This document shows positions 43,904 through 51,815 of a DNA stretch of 64,000 nt, piece after piece (positions within the stretch are counted from its first letter, which is position 1; the number at the start of each line of letters is the position of its first letter). The notes under the pieces are model-generated. The model saw only the letters and a list, made by a program, of their open reading frames with translations. It made no database searches and was not told where the DNA came from. The DNA is from Pseudopedobacter sp039918235. Lineage in GTDB: Bacteria > Bacteroidota > Bacteroidia > Sphingobacteriales > Sphingobacteriaceae. The stretch is from positions 1-64,000 of the forward strand of contig JBDSHZ010000092.1 of the NCBI GenBank assembly GCA_039918235.1, written 5' to 3'. Made by a program: the position numbers and the translations under genes.

Positions 43904-45448
43904 ATGAAAAAATATTTAATAACACTGGTTTTATTTTTATTAATCATATCATTTAGTAAAGCACAAGATAAGAACACCATATCTTTAGCTGTATCTTCAG
44001 AACAAACTCAAATCAACAGGAATATATATGGTCATTTTGCAGAGCATCTAGGACGTTCTATTTACGAAGGTTTCTATGTTGGTGAGGGAAATAAAATCAT
44101 CCCAAATACCAATGGGGTAAGAAATGATATTATTGATGCCCTAAAAAACTTAAATATCCCTAACCTCCGTTGGCCTGGAGGATGTTTTGCTGATACCTAT
44201 CACTGGAAAGATGGAATTGGGCCTAAAGAAAAAAGACCTAGCATGGTGAATGTTTGGTGGGGAAATGTGACAGAGAATAACAGTTTTGGCACTCATGATT
44301 TTTTGAATATGTGCAAATTATTAGGTGCTGAGCCCTATTTGTCTGGAAATGTAGGAAGTGGGACAGTGCAGGAACTTTCTGATTGGGTGCAGTACACCAA
44401 TTTTGATGGTAAAAGCCCAATGTCTGATTTAAGAAGAACAAACGGGCAGGATAAACCTTGGAACGTAAAATTTTGGGGAGTAGGGAACGAAGCTTGGGGC
44501 TGTGGTGGAAATATGACACCTGAATATTATTCAGATGTATATCGCAAATATACCACTTTCATGAGTAATACTCCTGACGTTAATCTTTTTAAAATTGCGT
44601 CTGGAGCGAATAGTGCTGATTACCGTTGGACGGAAACATTAATGAAAAATATTCCTAACCAGATGTTAAACGGAGTGGCAATGCATCACTATTCTGTAAT
44701 TCAATGGAGTAAAAAAGGACCGGCAGTAAGTTTTACAGAACAGCAATATTTTGCCACATTAAAAAGTGCTTTAGAGATGGAAGAATTGGTGACCAAACAT
44801 GGTGCTATTATGGATAAATATGATCCTCAAAAGAGAATAGCTTTAGTGGTAGATGAATGGGGAGGATGGTACGATGTAGAGCCGGGAACGAACCCTGGTT
44901 TTTTATATCAACAGAATACCATTAGAGATGCCATGATTGCCGGATTGACTTTAAATATCTTTAATAATCATGCTGACCGTGTGAGAATAGCAAATCTGGC
45001 TCAATGTGTAAATGTATTGCAAGCAGTAATTTTAACAGATAAGGAGAAGATGATTTTAACACCAACTTATCATGTAATGGAAATGTACAAAGTCCATCAG
45101 GATGCAACTTTAATTCCGTTAAAAATTAGCAGCAATGATTATGTTTTAGATGGTCAGAAACTTCCTGCAGTTTCTGCTTCAGCATCAAAGAATAAGGCAG
45201 GTATCACCCATATTTCTTTAGTAAATATTGATGCTTCTAAATCTCAGGAGATCGCTATTAATTTAGAAGGAATGAAATTTAATAATGTAACTGGAAGAAT
45301 ATTGGTTTCTGGTAAACTGCAAGATTATAACTCATTTGAAAAACCTAATCAAATTATACCAACAGACTTTAAAGGTGCTAAATTAAAAGGAGATCAATTA
45401 AATGTGACAATTCCAGCTCACAGCGTTATCGTTTTAGCATTAAAATAA
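43904..45448 (+). CDS. Alpha-L-arabinofuranosidase, GH51 (short form)
   Basis: 514 residues with a signal peptide (cut near SFSKAQ). GH51 (beta/alpha)8 barrel plus C-terminal beta domain: GHFAEHLGRSIYEGFY, LRWPGGCFADTYHWKDGIGP, acid/base Glu196 in GVGNEAWGCGG and nucleophile Glu318 in ALVVDEWGGWYD. It releases L-arabinose from arabinan or arabinoxylan side chains, here in the periplasm. Followed by GH43 at 7 bp. Family is clear; the exact linkage preference is not. Confidence 0.95.
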   Translation: MKKYLITLVLFLLIISFSKAQDKNTISLAVSSEQTQINRNIYGHFAEHLGRSIYEGFYVGEGNKIIPNTNGVRNDIIDALKNLNIPNLRWPGGCFADTYHWKDGIGPKEKRPSMVNVWWGNVTENNSFGTHDFLNMCKLLGAEPYLSGNVGSGTVQELSDWVQYTNFDGKSPMSDLRRTNGQDKPWNVKFWGVGNEAWGCGGNMTPEYYSDVYRKYTTFMSNTPDVNLFKIASGANSADYRWTETLMKNIPNQMLNGVAMHHYSVIQWSKKGPAVSFTEQQYFATLKSALEMEELVTKHGAIMDKYDPQKRIALVVDEWGGWYDVEPGTNPGFLYQQNTIRDAMIAGLTLNIFNNHADRVRIANLAQCVNVLQAVILTDKEKMILTPTYHVMEMYKVHQDATLIPLKISSNDYVLDGQKLPAVSASASKNKAGITHISLVNIDASKSQEIAINLEGMKFNNVTGRILVSGKLQDYNSFEKPNQIIPTDFKGAKLKGDQLNVTIPAHSVIVLALK

Positions 45449-45455
45449 AGAAAAG

Positions 45456-46421
45456 ATGAACAGGTTAAGAATTTTATTATCGGCATTATTTCTAATCACA
45501 ACATTCCGTTCATTTGCTCAGGAAAAAGTTAAAGTTGGCAATCCTATTATCAGGGATAAATATACCGCGGATGCTGCTGCAATGGTTTATAAAGATAAAG
45601 TTTACCTCTATACGGGACATGATGTAGCAGATAAAGGAGTGAACCGTTATGTGATGAATGATTGGCTTTGCTATTCTTCATCTGATATGGTGAATTGGCA
45701 AGAACATCCTGTGCCTTTAAAAACAAGTGATTTTACTTGGGCAAGTGGAGATGCTTGGGCTTCTCAGGTAATTGAACGTGACGGGAAATTTTACTGGTAC
45801 GTAGCCATCAGTCATGGAAAAATACATGGAAAAGCAATTGGAGTTGCTGTTTCCGACAGTCCAACCGGACCATTTAAAGATGCCATCGGATCGGCTCTAA
45901 TCACTAACGATATGACCAAGGATAGCAAAATCAGTTGGGATGATATCGACCCAACAGTCATGATTGATGATGATGGACAAGCTTATCTTTTTTGGGGAAA
46001 TACCAGTTGTTATTACGTTAAACTTAAGAAAAATATGATTGAATTGGATGGACCGATTATGTCTATTAAAGGACTTCCGCATTATACAGAAGCACCTTGG
46101 ATTCATAAACGCAAAGGATGGTATTATCTGTCTTACGCTTATGGGTTTCCTGAAAAAATAGCCTATGCCATGAGCAGAAGCATCAATGGACCTTGGGAAT
46201 TTAAAGGGATTTTAAATGAGATAGCAGGGAATAGTAATACCAATCATCAGTCTATTATTAATTTCAAAGGAAAAGATTATTTTATTTATCATAATGGAGC
46301 TTTAGTACCAGATGCGGGAAGTTTTCACAGATCTGTTTGTATTGATAGACTTTATTATAACAAAGATGGAACCATGAAGCGGGTAATCATGACCACTGAA
46401 GGAGTGGAAGCAGTAAAATAA
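45456..46421 (+). CDS. GH43 family glycosidase (arabinan-active, likely exo-acting)
   Basis: 321 residues, signal peptide ending FRSFAQ. Five-bladed beta-propeller with the GH43 acidic triad: an early Asp (near DKYTADAAAMVY), Asp in DDIDPTVMIDDDGQAYLFWG, and Glu in HYTEAPWIHKRKG. Family members cleave alpha-1,5- or beta-xylosidic bonds; the neighbours point to arabino-oligosaccharides. It lies 17 bp before the second GH51 gene. Confidence 0.9.
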   Translation: MNRLRILLSALFLITTFRSFAQEKVKVGNPIIRDKYTADAAAMVYKDKVYLYTGHDVADKGVNRYVMNDWLCYSSSDMVNWQEHPVPLKTSDFTWASGDAWASQVIERDGKFYWYVAISHGKIHGKAIGVAVSDSPTGPFKDAIGSALITNDMTKDSKISWDDIDPTVMIDDDGQAYLFWGNTSCYYVKLKKNMIELDGPIMSIKGLPHYTEAPWIHKRKGWYYLSYAYGFPEKIAYAMSRSINGPWEFKGILNEIAGNSNTNHQSIINFKGKDYFIYHNGALVPDAGSFHRSVCIDRLYYNKDGTMKRVIMTTEGVEAVK

Positions 46422-46437
46422 TCAAGAGGAGAATTAA

Positions 46438-48414
46438 ATGAAAATGAAAAATCAAATAAGAAATATTAGTCTAGCGGTTTTCCTTATCTCAGCTTTTGAG
46501 GGGAATGCTCAAACCGTTTTTAAAGTACAACCAGAAAATATAAAAGCCACCATACAACCTACTATGTGGGGGGTGTTCTTTGAAGATATTAACCTTGGAG
46601 CTGATGGTGGAATTTATGCCGAGCTGGTTAAAAATAGATCTTTTGAATTTTATAAACCTTTAATGGGATGGAAAATTGAAGGAAATAATACTGAAGGAGA
46701 TATTTTGGTATTAAATCGACAAGAAGCCCATACCTCCAATCCTCGTTTTTTAAGAGTAAAAGTTGATGGTAAAGGCTCAAAAAGTTTGACCAATGAAGGT
46801 TTCCGTGGAATGGGAATTAAAGCAGGTTTGAAGTACGATTTTTCATTAATGTACAAACAGCAACAACCAGGAATAAAATTAAAGCTGGAGCTGATTAACG
46901 AAAAAGGCGAAGTAATAGGCAGTGGAGATTTATCTCCAAAAAACTCGTCAAATACATGGGAAAAACAGTCAGCAAGTTTTAACGCCTCCGCAACATCAGA
47001 AAAAGCAAATTTTAAGATCACTTTTGAAGGAAGCGGCACAATTGATTTAGATATGATTTCTCTATTCCCCTCAGATACCTGGAAAGGAAGACCCGGAGGA
47101 ATGCGGGCTGATATGGTTCAGCTATTGGCGGATATGAAACCCGGTTTTTTACGCTTCCCCGGCGGATGTATAGTGGAAGGGCGAGAGTTGGAAACCCGTT
47201 ATCAGTGGAAAAAAACCATTGGTCCTTTAGAAGATAGGGAATTGATTGTTAACAGATGGAATACAGAATTTGCTCATCGCCCAACTCCAGATTATTTTCA
47301 AACTTTTGGCTTAGGCTTTTTTGAATATTTCCAGTTGGCAGAAGATATTGGCGCCGAAGCTTTGCCGATTTTAAACTGCGGAATGGCATGCCAGTTTAAT
47401 ACTGCAGAATTAGTGCCTATAGAAGAAATAGATCCTTATGTGCAGGATGCCTTGGATTTAATAGAATTTGCCAATGGTGATGTGACTTCTCAGTGGGGAA
47501 AAGTAAGAGCCAATATGGGGCACCCAAAACCTTTTAATTTAAAAATGTTGGGAATAGGGAATGAAAATTGGGGACCTCAGTATTTAGAAAGATTAAAGAT
47601 TTTTACTAAAGCCATCAAGGCAAAATATCCTGATATTAAATTAGTCAACAGCTCGGGTACAGATCCTGATGGAGAACGTTTTGATTTGTTAAATACTGAA
47701 CTGCGTAAGATGAATGCAGATATTATAGATGAACACTACTATCGGAAACCAGATTGGTTTTTACAGAATGTTTCAAGATACGATAATTATCCACGAAATG
47801 GAACAAAGGTTTTTGCTGGAGAATATGCGGCGCAAAGTGATAAAACAGTAAGTATAAATAACAAGAACAATTTAAATACCGCTATTTCAGAAGCTGCTTT
47901 TTTAACAGGATTAGAACGCAATGCGGATGTGGTGGTGATGGCATCTTACGCACCACTTTTTGCCCATATTGATGGATGGCAATGGACACCGGATATGATT
48001 TGGGTAGATAATTTACGTTCTTATGGAACGCCGAATTACTATGTTCAGAAATTATATTCGACCAATAAAGGCACTCATGTAGTAGCATTAAATAACAAAG
48101 ACGGAGCTAAGAATGGAGAAAATGGGATTTATGCGTCTTCAGTAATAGATAAAAATGCTAATGAGCTAATTTTAAAGATCATCAACACTACAGATAAATC
48201 TCAGGACGCCAATTTTGAAGTCGAAGGGAAGAAAGAGTTGCAACCAACGGGTATAAAAACGGTGCTTACCTCCGCTAGTCCAAATGATGTAAATTCCTTT
48301 ACCGCACCTAAGGAAATATTCCCACAGGAAATGCCTATTAAAGTAAAGAAGAAAATGATTTCCACTAATTTGGAAGCCAATTCTATGACAGTGATTCGTA
48401 TTAAAATGACCTAA
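46438..48414 (+). CDS. Alpha-L-arabinofuranosidase, GH51 (long form with CBM-like N-terminus)
   Basis: 658 residues. Signal peptide (to about residue 25, EGNAQ), a long jelly-roll insert between residues about 75 and 215 (carbohydrate-binding-like), then the GH51 barrel: FLRFPGGCIVEGRELETRYQ, acid/base Glu in GIGNENWGPQY and nucleophile Glu in VFAGEYAAQ. Long-form GH51s often remove arabinose from branched arabinan or arabinoxylan. Next gene begins one base after its stop. Confidence 0.95.
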   Translation: MKMKNQIRNISLAVFLISAFEGNAQTVFKVQPENIKATIQPTMWGVFFEDINLGADGGIYAELVKNRSFEFYKPLMGWKIEGNNTEGDILVLNRQEAHTSNPRFLRVKVDGKGSKSLTNEGFRGMGIKAGLKYDFSLMYKQQQPGIKLKLELINEKGEVIGSGDLSPKNSSNTWEKQSASFNASATSEKANFKITFEGSGTIDLDMISLFPSDTWKGRPGGMRADMVQLLADMKPGFLRFPGGCIVEGRELETRYQWKKTIGPLEDRELIVNRWNTEFAHRPTPDYFQTFGLGFFEYFQLAEDIGAEALPILNCGMACQFNTAELVPIEEIDPYVQDALDLIEFANGDVTSQWGKVRANMGHPKPFNLKMLGIGNENWGPQYLERLKIFTKAIKAKYPDIKLVNSSGTDPDGERFDLLNTELRKMNADIIDEHYYRKPDWFLQNVSRYDNYPRNGTKVFAGEYAAQSDKTVSINNKNNLNTAISEAAFLTGLERNADVVVMASYAPLFAHIDGWQWTPDMIWVDNLRSYGTPNYYVQKLYSTNKGTHVVALNNKDGAKNGENGIYASSVIDKNANELILKIINTTDKSQDANFEVEGKKELQPTGIKTVLTSASPNDVNSFTAPKEIFPQEMPIKVKKKMISTNLEANSMTVIRIKMT

Positions 48415-48415
48415 A

Positions 48416-49426
48416 ATGAAAAGATTAATTGCTTTAATGTTACTTTTTTTTATTGTCTCCATTGTTAATGCTCAGGAGCTGAAAGAAGATATTTCTGTTC
48501 ATGATCCAGTAATGATCAAACAAAATGAAACCTATTATCTGTTTTGCACAGGCAGAGGAATTGCAGTGTGGTCATCAACAGATAGGAAGTATTGGAAAGC
48601 GGAAGAGCCGGTATTTAATGAAGCACCGGAATGGGCGGTGAAAGCTATTCCAGGTTTTAGAAATCATATTTGGGCTCCAGATATATCCTATTACAAAGGG
48701 CTTTATTACCTTTATTATTCTGTTTCTGCTTTTGGTAAAAACACCTCCGCCATTGGTTTAGCCACCAATAAAACTTTAAATCCCACCGATCCTGAATTTC
48801 AGTGGATTGATCATGGAGAAATTATCCAATCAGTACCGGGGAAAACAAATTTTAATGCTATTGATCCTAATTTAATAACAGATAAAAAAGGAAATCCTTA
48901 TTTGGCTTTTGGCTCGTTCTGGGATGGTTTAAAACTTGCGAAACTTAGTAAAGACCGTTTGCATGTAGCACAAAATCTAAATGAACTGCCTACTATTGCA
49001 AGTAGAAAAAAGGATCCAAAAATAAAAGGTAATATGCCATCTACAGAAGGTAATCCGGTAAGTGCCGGAGGAAATGCCATTGAAGCTCCATTTGTATTTA
49101 GGAAAAATGGATGGTTTTATTTATTTGCATCCATAGATTACTGTTGCAAAGGTCCAGCAAGCACTTATAAAATGATAGTTGGGAGAGCTAAAAATATTTC
49201 TGGACCTTATTTGGATAAAGAAGGGAATTCAATGGCTACAGGCGGAGGAAGCTTATTACTGGAAGGAAACGACAAATGGTATGGCGTTGGCCACAATGCC
49301 GTTTGCACATTTGATGGCGATGACTACCTGATCTTCCATGGTTATGATGCTTCAGATAAAGGAATATCGAAATTAAGAATAGAAAAGCTGAGATGGGACA
49401 GTAATAAATGGCCTGTAGTGAATTGA
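48416..49426 (+). CDS. Endo-1,5-alpha-L-arabinanase-like, GH43
   Basis: 336 residues with a short signal peptide (SIVNAQ). GH43 propeller of the endo-arabinanase subfamily: HDPVMIKQNETYYLF, NHIWAPDISYYKGLYYLYYS, NAIDPNLITDKKGNPYLAFG and the acid Glu in AIEAPFVFRKNGWFY. It probably cuts the alpha-1,5 backbone so that the GH51 and other GH43 enzymes can finish the job. No lipobox is seen. Confidence 0.92.
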   Translation: MKRLIALMLLFFIVSIVNAQELKEDISVHDPVMIKQNETYYLFCTGRGIAVWSSTDRKYWKAEEPVFNEAPEWAVKAIPGFRNHIWAPDISYYKGLYYLYYSVSAFGKNTSAIGLATNKTLNPTDPEFQWIDHGEIIQSVPGKTNFNAIDPNLITDKKGNPYLAFGSFWDGLKLAKLSKDRLHVAQNLNELPTIASRKKDPKIKGNMPSTEGNPVSAGGNAIEAPFVFRKNGWFYLFASIDYCCKGPASTYKMIVGRAKNISGPYLDKEGNSMATGGGSLLLEGNDKWYGVGHNAVCTFDGDDYLIFHGYDASDKGISKLRIEKLRWDSNKWPVVN

Positions 49427-49475
49427 AATAATAAAAAGACTAAATTTAAAAACCAATGACCTTTATTAAATAAAT

Positions 49476-50636
49476 ATGAAAAAAAATCTCATTACCGGCA
49501 TCAGTCTCTTATTGGCTGTAGCAGTCAGCAGTTGTAATAATCAACAGGCAAGCGATAAAAGTTCAGATTCTATGACAGTAAGAATTCCTGATACCGCCAA
49601 CTATAACAAAATGCTAGATGGCAAACAGGTGAAATTATACACCTTAACCAATCAGAACCAAATGAAAGTTGCCATCACCAATTTAGGAGGTAGGATAGTA
49701 AGTATCATTGTTCCAAACAAAGATGGTAAAATGGTGGATGTTGCTTTAGGATATGATAAAGTAGAAAGCTATCAGAAACAAGGAGAACCGTTTTTTGGAG
49801 CCATTATAGGAAGGTATGGCAACCGTATAGGGAAAGGAAAATTTGCTTTAGATGGTAAAGAATATGCTTTGGAACTGAACGATGGTGTAAATACCTTACA
49901 CGGAGGAAAAAGCGGTTTTTACAATAAAGTTTGGGAAGCAACTCAACCAAACGATTCTACTTTGATGCTTTCTTACAATTCGCCTGATGGGGAAGGTGGT
50001 TATCCTGGAAATGTGAAGGTGAATGTTACTTATACCATTACCTCAACAAACGGAATAAAAATGGATTACGATGCCCAATCAGATGAAAAAACGGTATTGA
50101 ATTTAACAAATCACGCTTACTTTAATTTAAGTGGAGAAGGAGATTCTACTATTTTAGATCATGTATTGATGGTTGATGCAGATGCCATTACTCCGGTTGA
50201 TAATACTTTAATTCCAACGGGAGAAATGATGGATGTGAGCTTAACACCGTTTGATTTTAGAAAACCAACTGCAATTGGCGATAGAATAAACGAAGAAAAT
50301 GAACAGCTGAAAAGCGGAAAAGGCTATGACCATAATTTTGTATTGAACAAAAAAGGAGGGATGCAAAAGGTTGCCACAGTTTACAGTCCTAAAACAGGAA
50401 TTGAATTAGCTATCATAACAGAAGAACCAGGTTTACAGTTCTACAGTGGTAACTTTTTAACTGGTGCTGATAAAGACGGAAAAGGTGGAAAAGCATATCC
50501 ATTACGTTCTGCATTCTGTTTAGAAACACAGCATTTTCCTGATTCTCCAAACAAACCAAATTTTCCTTCAACGGTTTTAAATGCTGGAGATACCTATCAT
50601 ACTACAACTATTTACCAGTTTTCAACTAAGAAATAA
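49476..50636 (+). CDS. galM: Aldose 1-epimerase (mutarotase) lipoprotein
   Basis: 386 residues. Lipoprotein signal with Cys20 (VAVSSCNNQQ), then a complete aldose epimerase fold: GAIIGRYGNRIGKGKFALDG, NLTNHAYFNLSGEG (catalytic His) and FCLETQHFPDSPNKPNFPST (catalytic Glu). It would equilibrate arabinose anomers released in the periplasm. It is the last gene of the arabinan locus and is followed by a strong terminator. Confidence 0.94.
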   Translation: MKKNLITGISLLLAVAVSSCNNQQASDKSSDSMTVRIPDTANYNKMLDGKQVKLYTLTNQNQMKVAITNLGGRIVSIIVPNKDGKMVDVALGYDKVESYQKQGEPFFGAIIGRYGNRIGKGKFALDGKEYALELNDGVNTLHGGKSGFYNKVWEATQPNDSTLMLSYNSPDGEGGYPGNVKVNVTYTITSTNGIKMDYDAQSDEKTVLNLTNHAYFNLSGEGDSTILDHVLMVDADAITPVDNTLIPTGEMMDVSLTPFDFRKPTAIGDRINEENEQLKSGKGYDHNFVLNKKGGMQKVATVYSPKTGIELAIITEEPGLQFYSGNFLTGADKDGKGGKAYPLRSAFCLETQHFPDSPNKPNFPSTVLNAGDTYHTTTIYQFSTKK

Positions 50637-50650
50637 TTATAAAACACATT

Positions 50651-50692
50651 AAAAGCCTTCATCTATATTGTTTTAGATGAAGGCTTTTGTAT
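50651..50692 (+). terminator. Rho-independent terminator after galM
   Basis: AAAAGCCTTCATCTA (50651-50665) pairs perfectly with TAGATGAAGGCTTTT (50674-50688) around an 8-base loop, followed by T-rich DNA. It ends the susC-galM transcript. Confidence 0.9.
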
Positions 50693-50904
50693 TGATTGTT
50701 GATTTTTCTAGAAGATTTTTTTAATTTCACTAGAAAAAGTCCTGATAAATAAAGCAGATTTAATTGACTCTAGCGGAATCCTAAACCAGTTGGGATTATT
50801 TGGTTTAATAACAGATGATAAGCTAAAAAATATTTAAAATGATATTAAACACTTTCTAATACAAAATCACCGCTAATACCTAATTTGCTATGTACAGCTT
50901 TTAA
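50693..50904. other. Gene-poor stretch between galM and the BRO/DinD-like gene
   Basis: Of the 340 bp from 50637 to 50976, the terminator occupies the start and the open but startless extension of the BRO/DinD frame occupies 50905-50976. In between I see AT-rich DNA with no intact gene, apart from a possible antitoxin remnant on the minus strand at 50845-50934. Confidence 0.6.
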
Positions 50905-50934
50905 AAAAGGCACATCAGGTTTAAAAAAGTAAGA
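50845..50934 (-). pseudogene. Possible C-terminal remnant of a HigA-like antitoxin
   Basis: The minus strand reads KPDVPFLKAVHSKLGISGDF then VLESV and stop. This looks like the end of HigA/XRE antitoxins (a helix followed by LGI...LES), but nothing recognisable lies before it because the region runs into the BRO/DinD-like gene. The match is short and the call is weak. Confidence 0.25.
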
Positions 50935-50976
50935 ACACATTGGGATGCAGCACAGGAAAAGTGGTTTGTCTCCATT

Positions 50977-51759
50977 GTGGATGTATTAGCTATACTTACC
51001 GAAAGTGAAAACCCACAGGTTTACTGGCGGGTGATGAAAAAGCGTCTTCTAGCTGAGGGAAATGAAACCGTTACAAATTGTAACGGTTTGAAAATGCTTG
51101 CAACCGATGGGAAAATGAGAATGACCGATGTTGCAGATACAGAACAGCTATTCAGATTAATTCAAAGTATTCCTTCCCCCAAAGCTGAACCTTTTAAGTT
51201 ATGGTTGGCAAAAGTTGCTTCGGAAAGATTAGATGAAATGCAGGACCCTGAATTGAGTATTGATAGGGCATTGGAAAATTATATGAGATTGGGTTATTCT
51301 GAAAACTGGATTAATCAACGTTTGAAAAGCATTGAAATAAGAAAGGAGTTAACAGATGAGTGCCTGCCTGCCGCAGGCAAAAAAAAACGAGGATTAAAAG
51401 AAGGGCAACAGTTTGCAACACTTACGGATATTATTACAAAGGCATGGAGTGATCAAACCACTAAAGAATATAAAATGCTGAAGGTTTTAAAAAAAGAAAA
51501 TTTGCGGGATAATATGACTAATACAGAACTCATCTTAAATATGCTTGCAGAAGCATCTACAAAAGATATTTCTGTGGCAACAAATCCTGAAAATTTTGAG
51601 GAAAGTAAAAGAGTAGCCAAACAAGGCGGTAATGTTGCAAAAGTGGCCTTAAAGGAATTGGAAGCCAGAACCGGAAAAAAAGTAGTAACTCAACTAAATG
51701 CAAAAGATGCTCTTAATGCGTTATCAGTAAAAGAAAATAACAATAGAAAAAAGGATTAA
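50977..51759 (+). CDS. BRO/DinD-like protein with abnormal N-terminus
   Basis: 260 residues from GTG 50977. The sequence matches the BRO-N/DinD-like antirepressor family: VYWRVMKKRLLAEGNETVTN, SPKAEPFKLWLAKVASERLD, NWINQRLKSIEIRKELTDE and DNMTNTELILNMLAEASTKD. The homologous N-terminus continues upstream in frame (VRTHWDAAQEKWFVSIVDVL) back to 50905, but no ATG, GTG or TTG start lies there, so the true start seems lost. A REP palindrome at 51361-51379 adds residues CLPAAGK within the frame. Such genes are typical of phage or mobile DNA. It may be a decaying gene. Confidence 0.75.
   Translation: MDVLAILTESENPQVYWRVMKKRLLAEGNETVTNCNGLKMLATDGKMRMTDVADTEQLFRLIQSIPSPKAEPFKLWLAKVASERLDEMQDPELSIDRALENYMRLGYSENWINQRLKSIEIRKELTDECLPAAGKKKRGLKEGQQFATLTDIITKAWSDQTTKEYKMLKVLKKENLRDNMTNTELILNMLAEASTKDISVATNPENFEESKRVAKQGGNVAKVALKELEARTGKKVVTQLNAKDALNALSVKENNNRKKD
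51361..51379. repeat. REP-like palindrome inside the BRO/DinD coding frame (copy 4)
   Basis: TGCCTGCCTGCCGCAGGCA, with TGCCTGC and GCAGGCA arms, is a truncated member of the same palindrome family seen at 5284 and 8228. It keeps the frame open and encodes extra residues between RKELTDE and KKRGLKEG, where related proteins run on directly. Confidence 0.7.
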
Positions 51760-51815
51760 AAAACAATAAACCTTCCTTTAAAAAATATCAGATTTACATC
51801 ACCCTCAATCACCAA

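Noticed and set aside
46650..47039. Minus-strand frame of 129 codons opposite the long GH51 gene
   Set aside because: Antisense of a clear arabinofuranosidase; composition fits a shadow frame.
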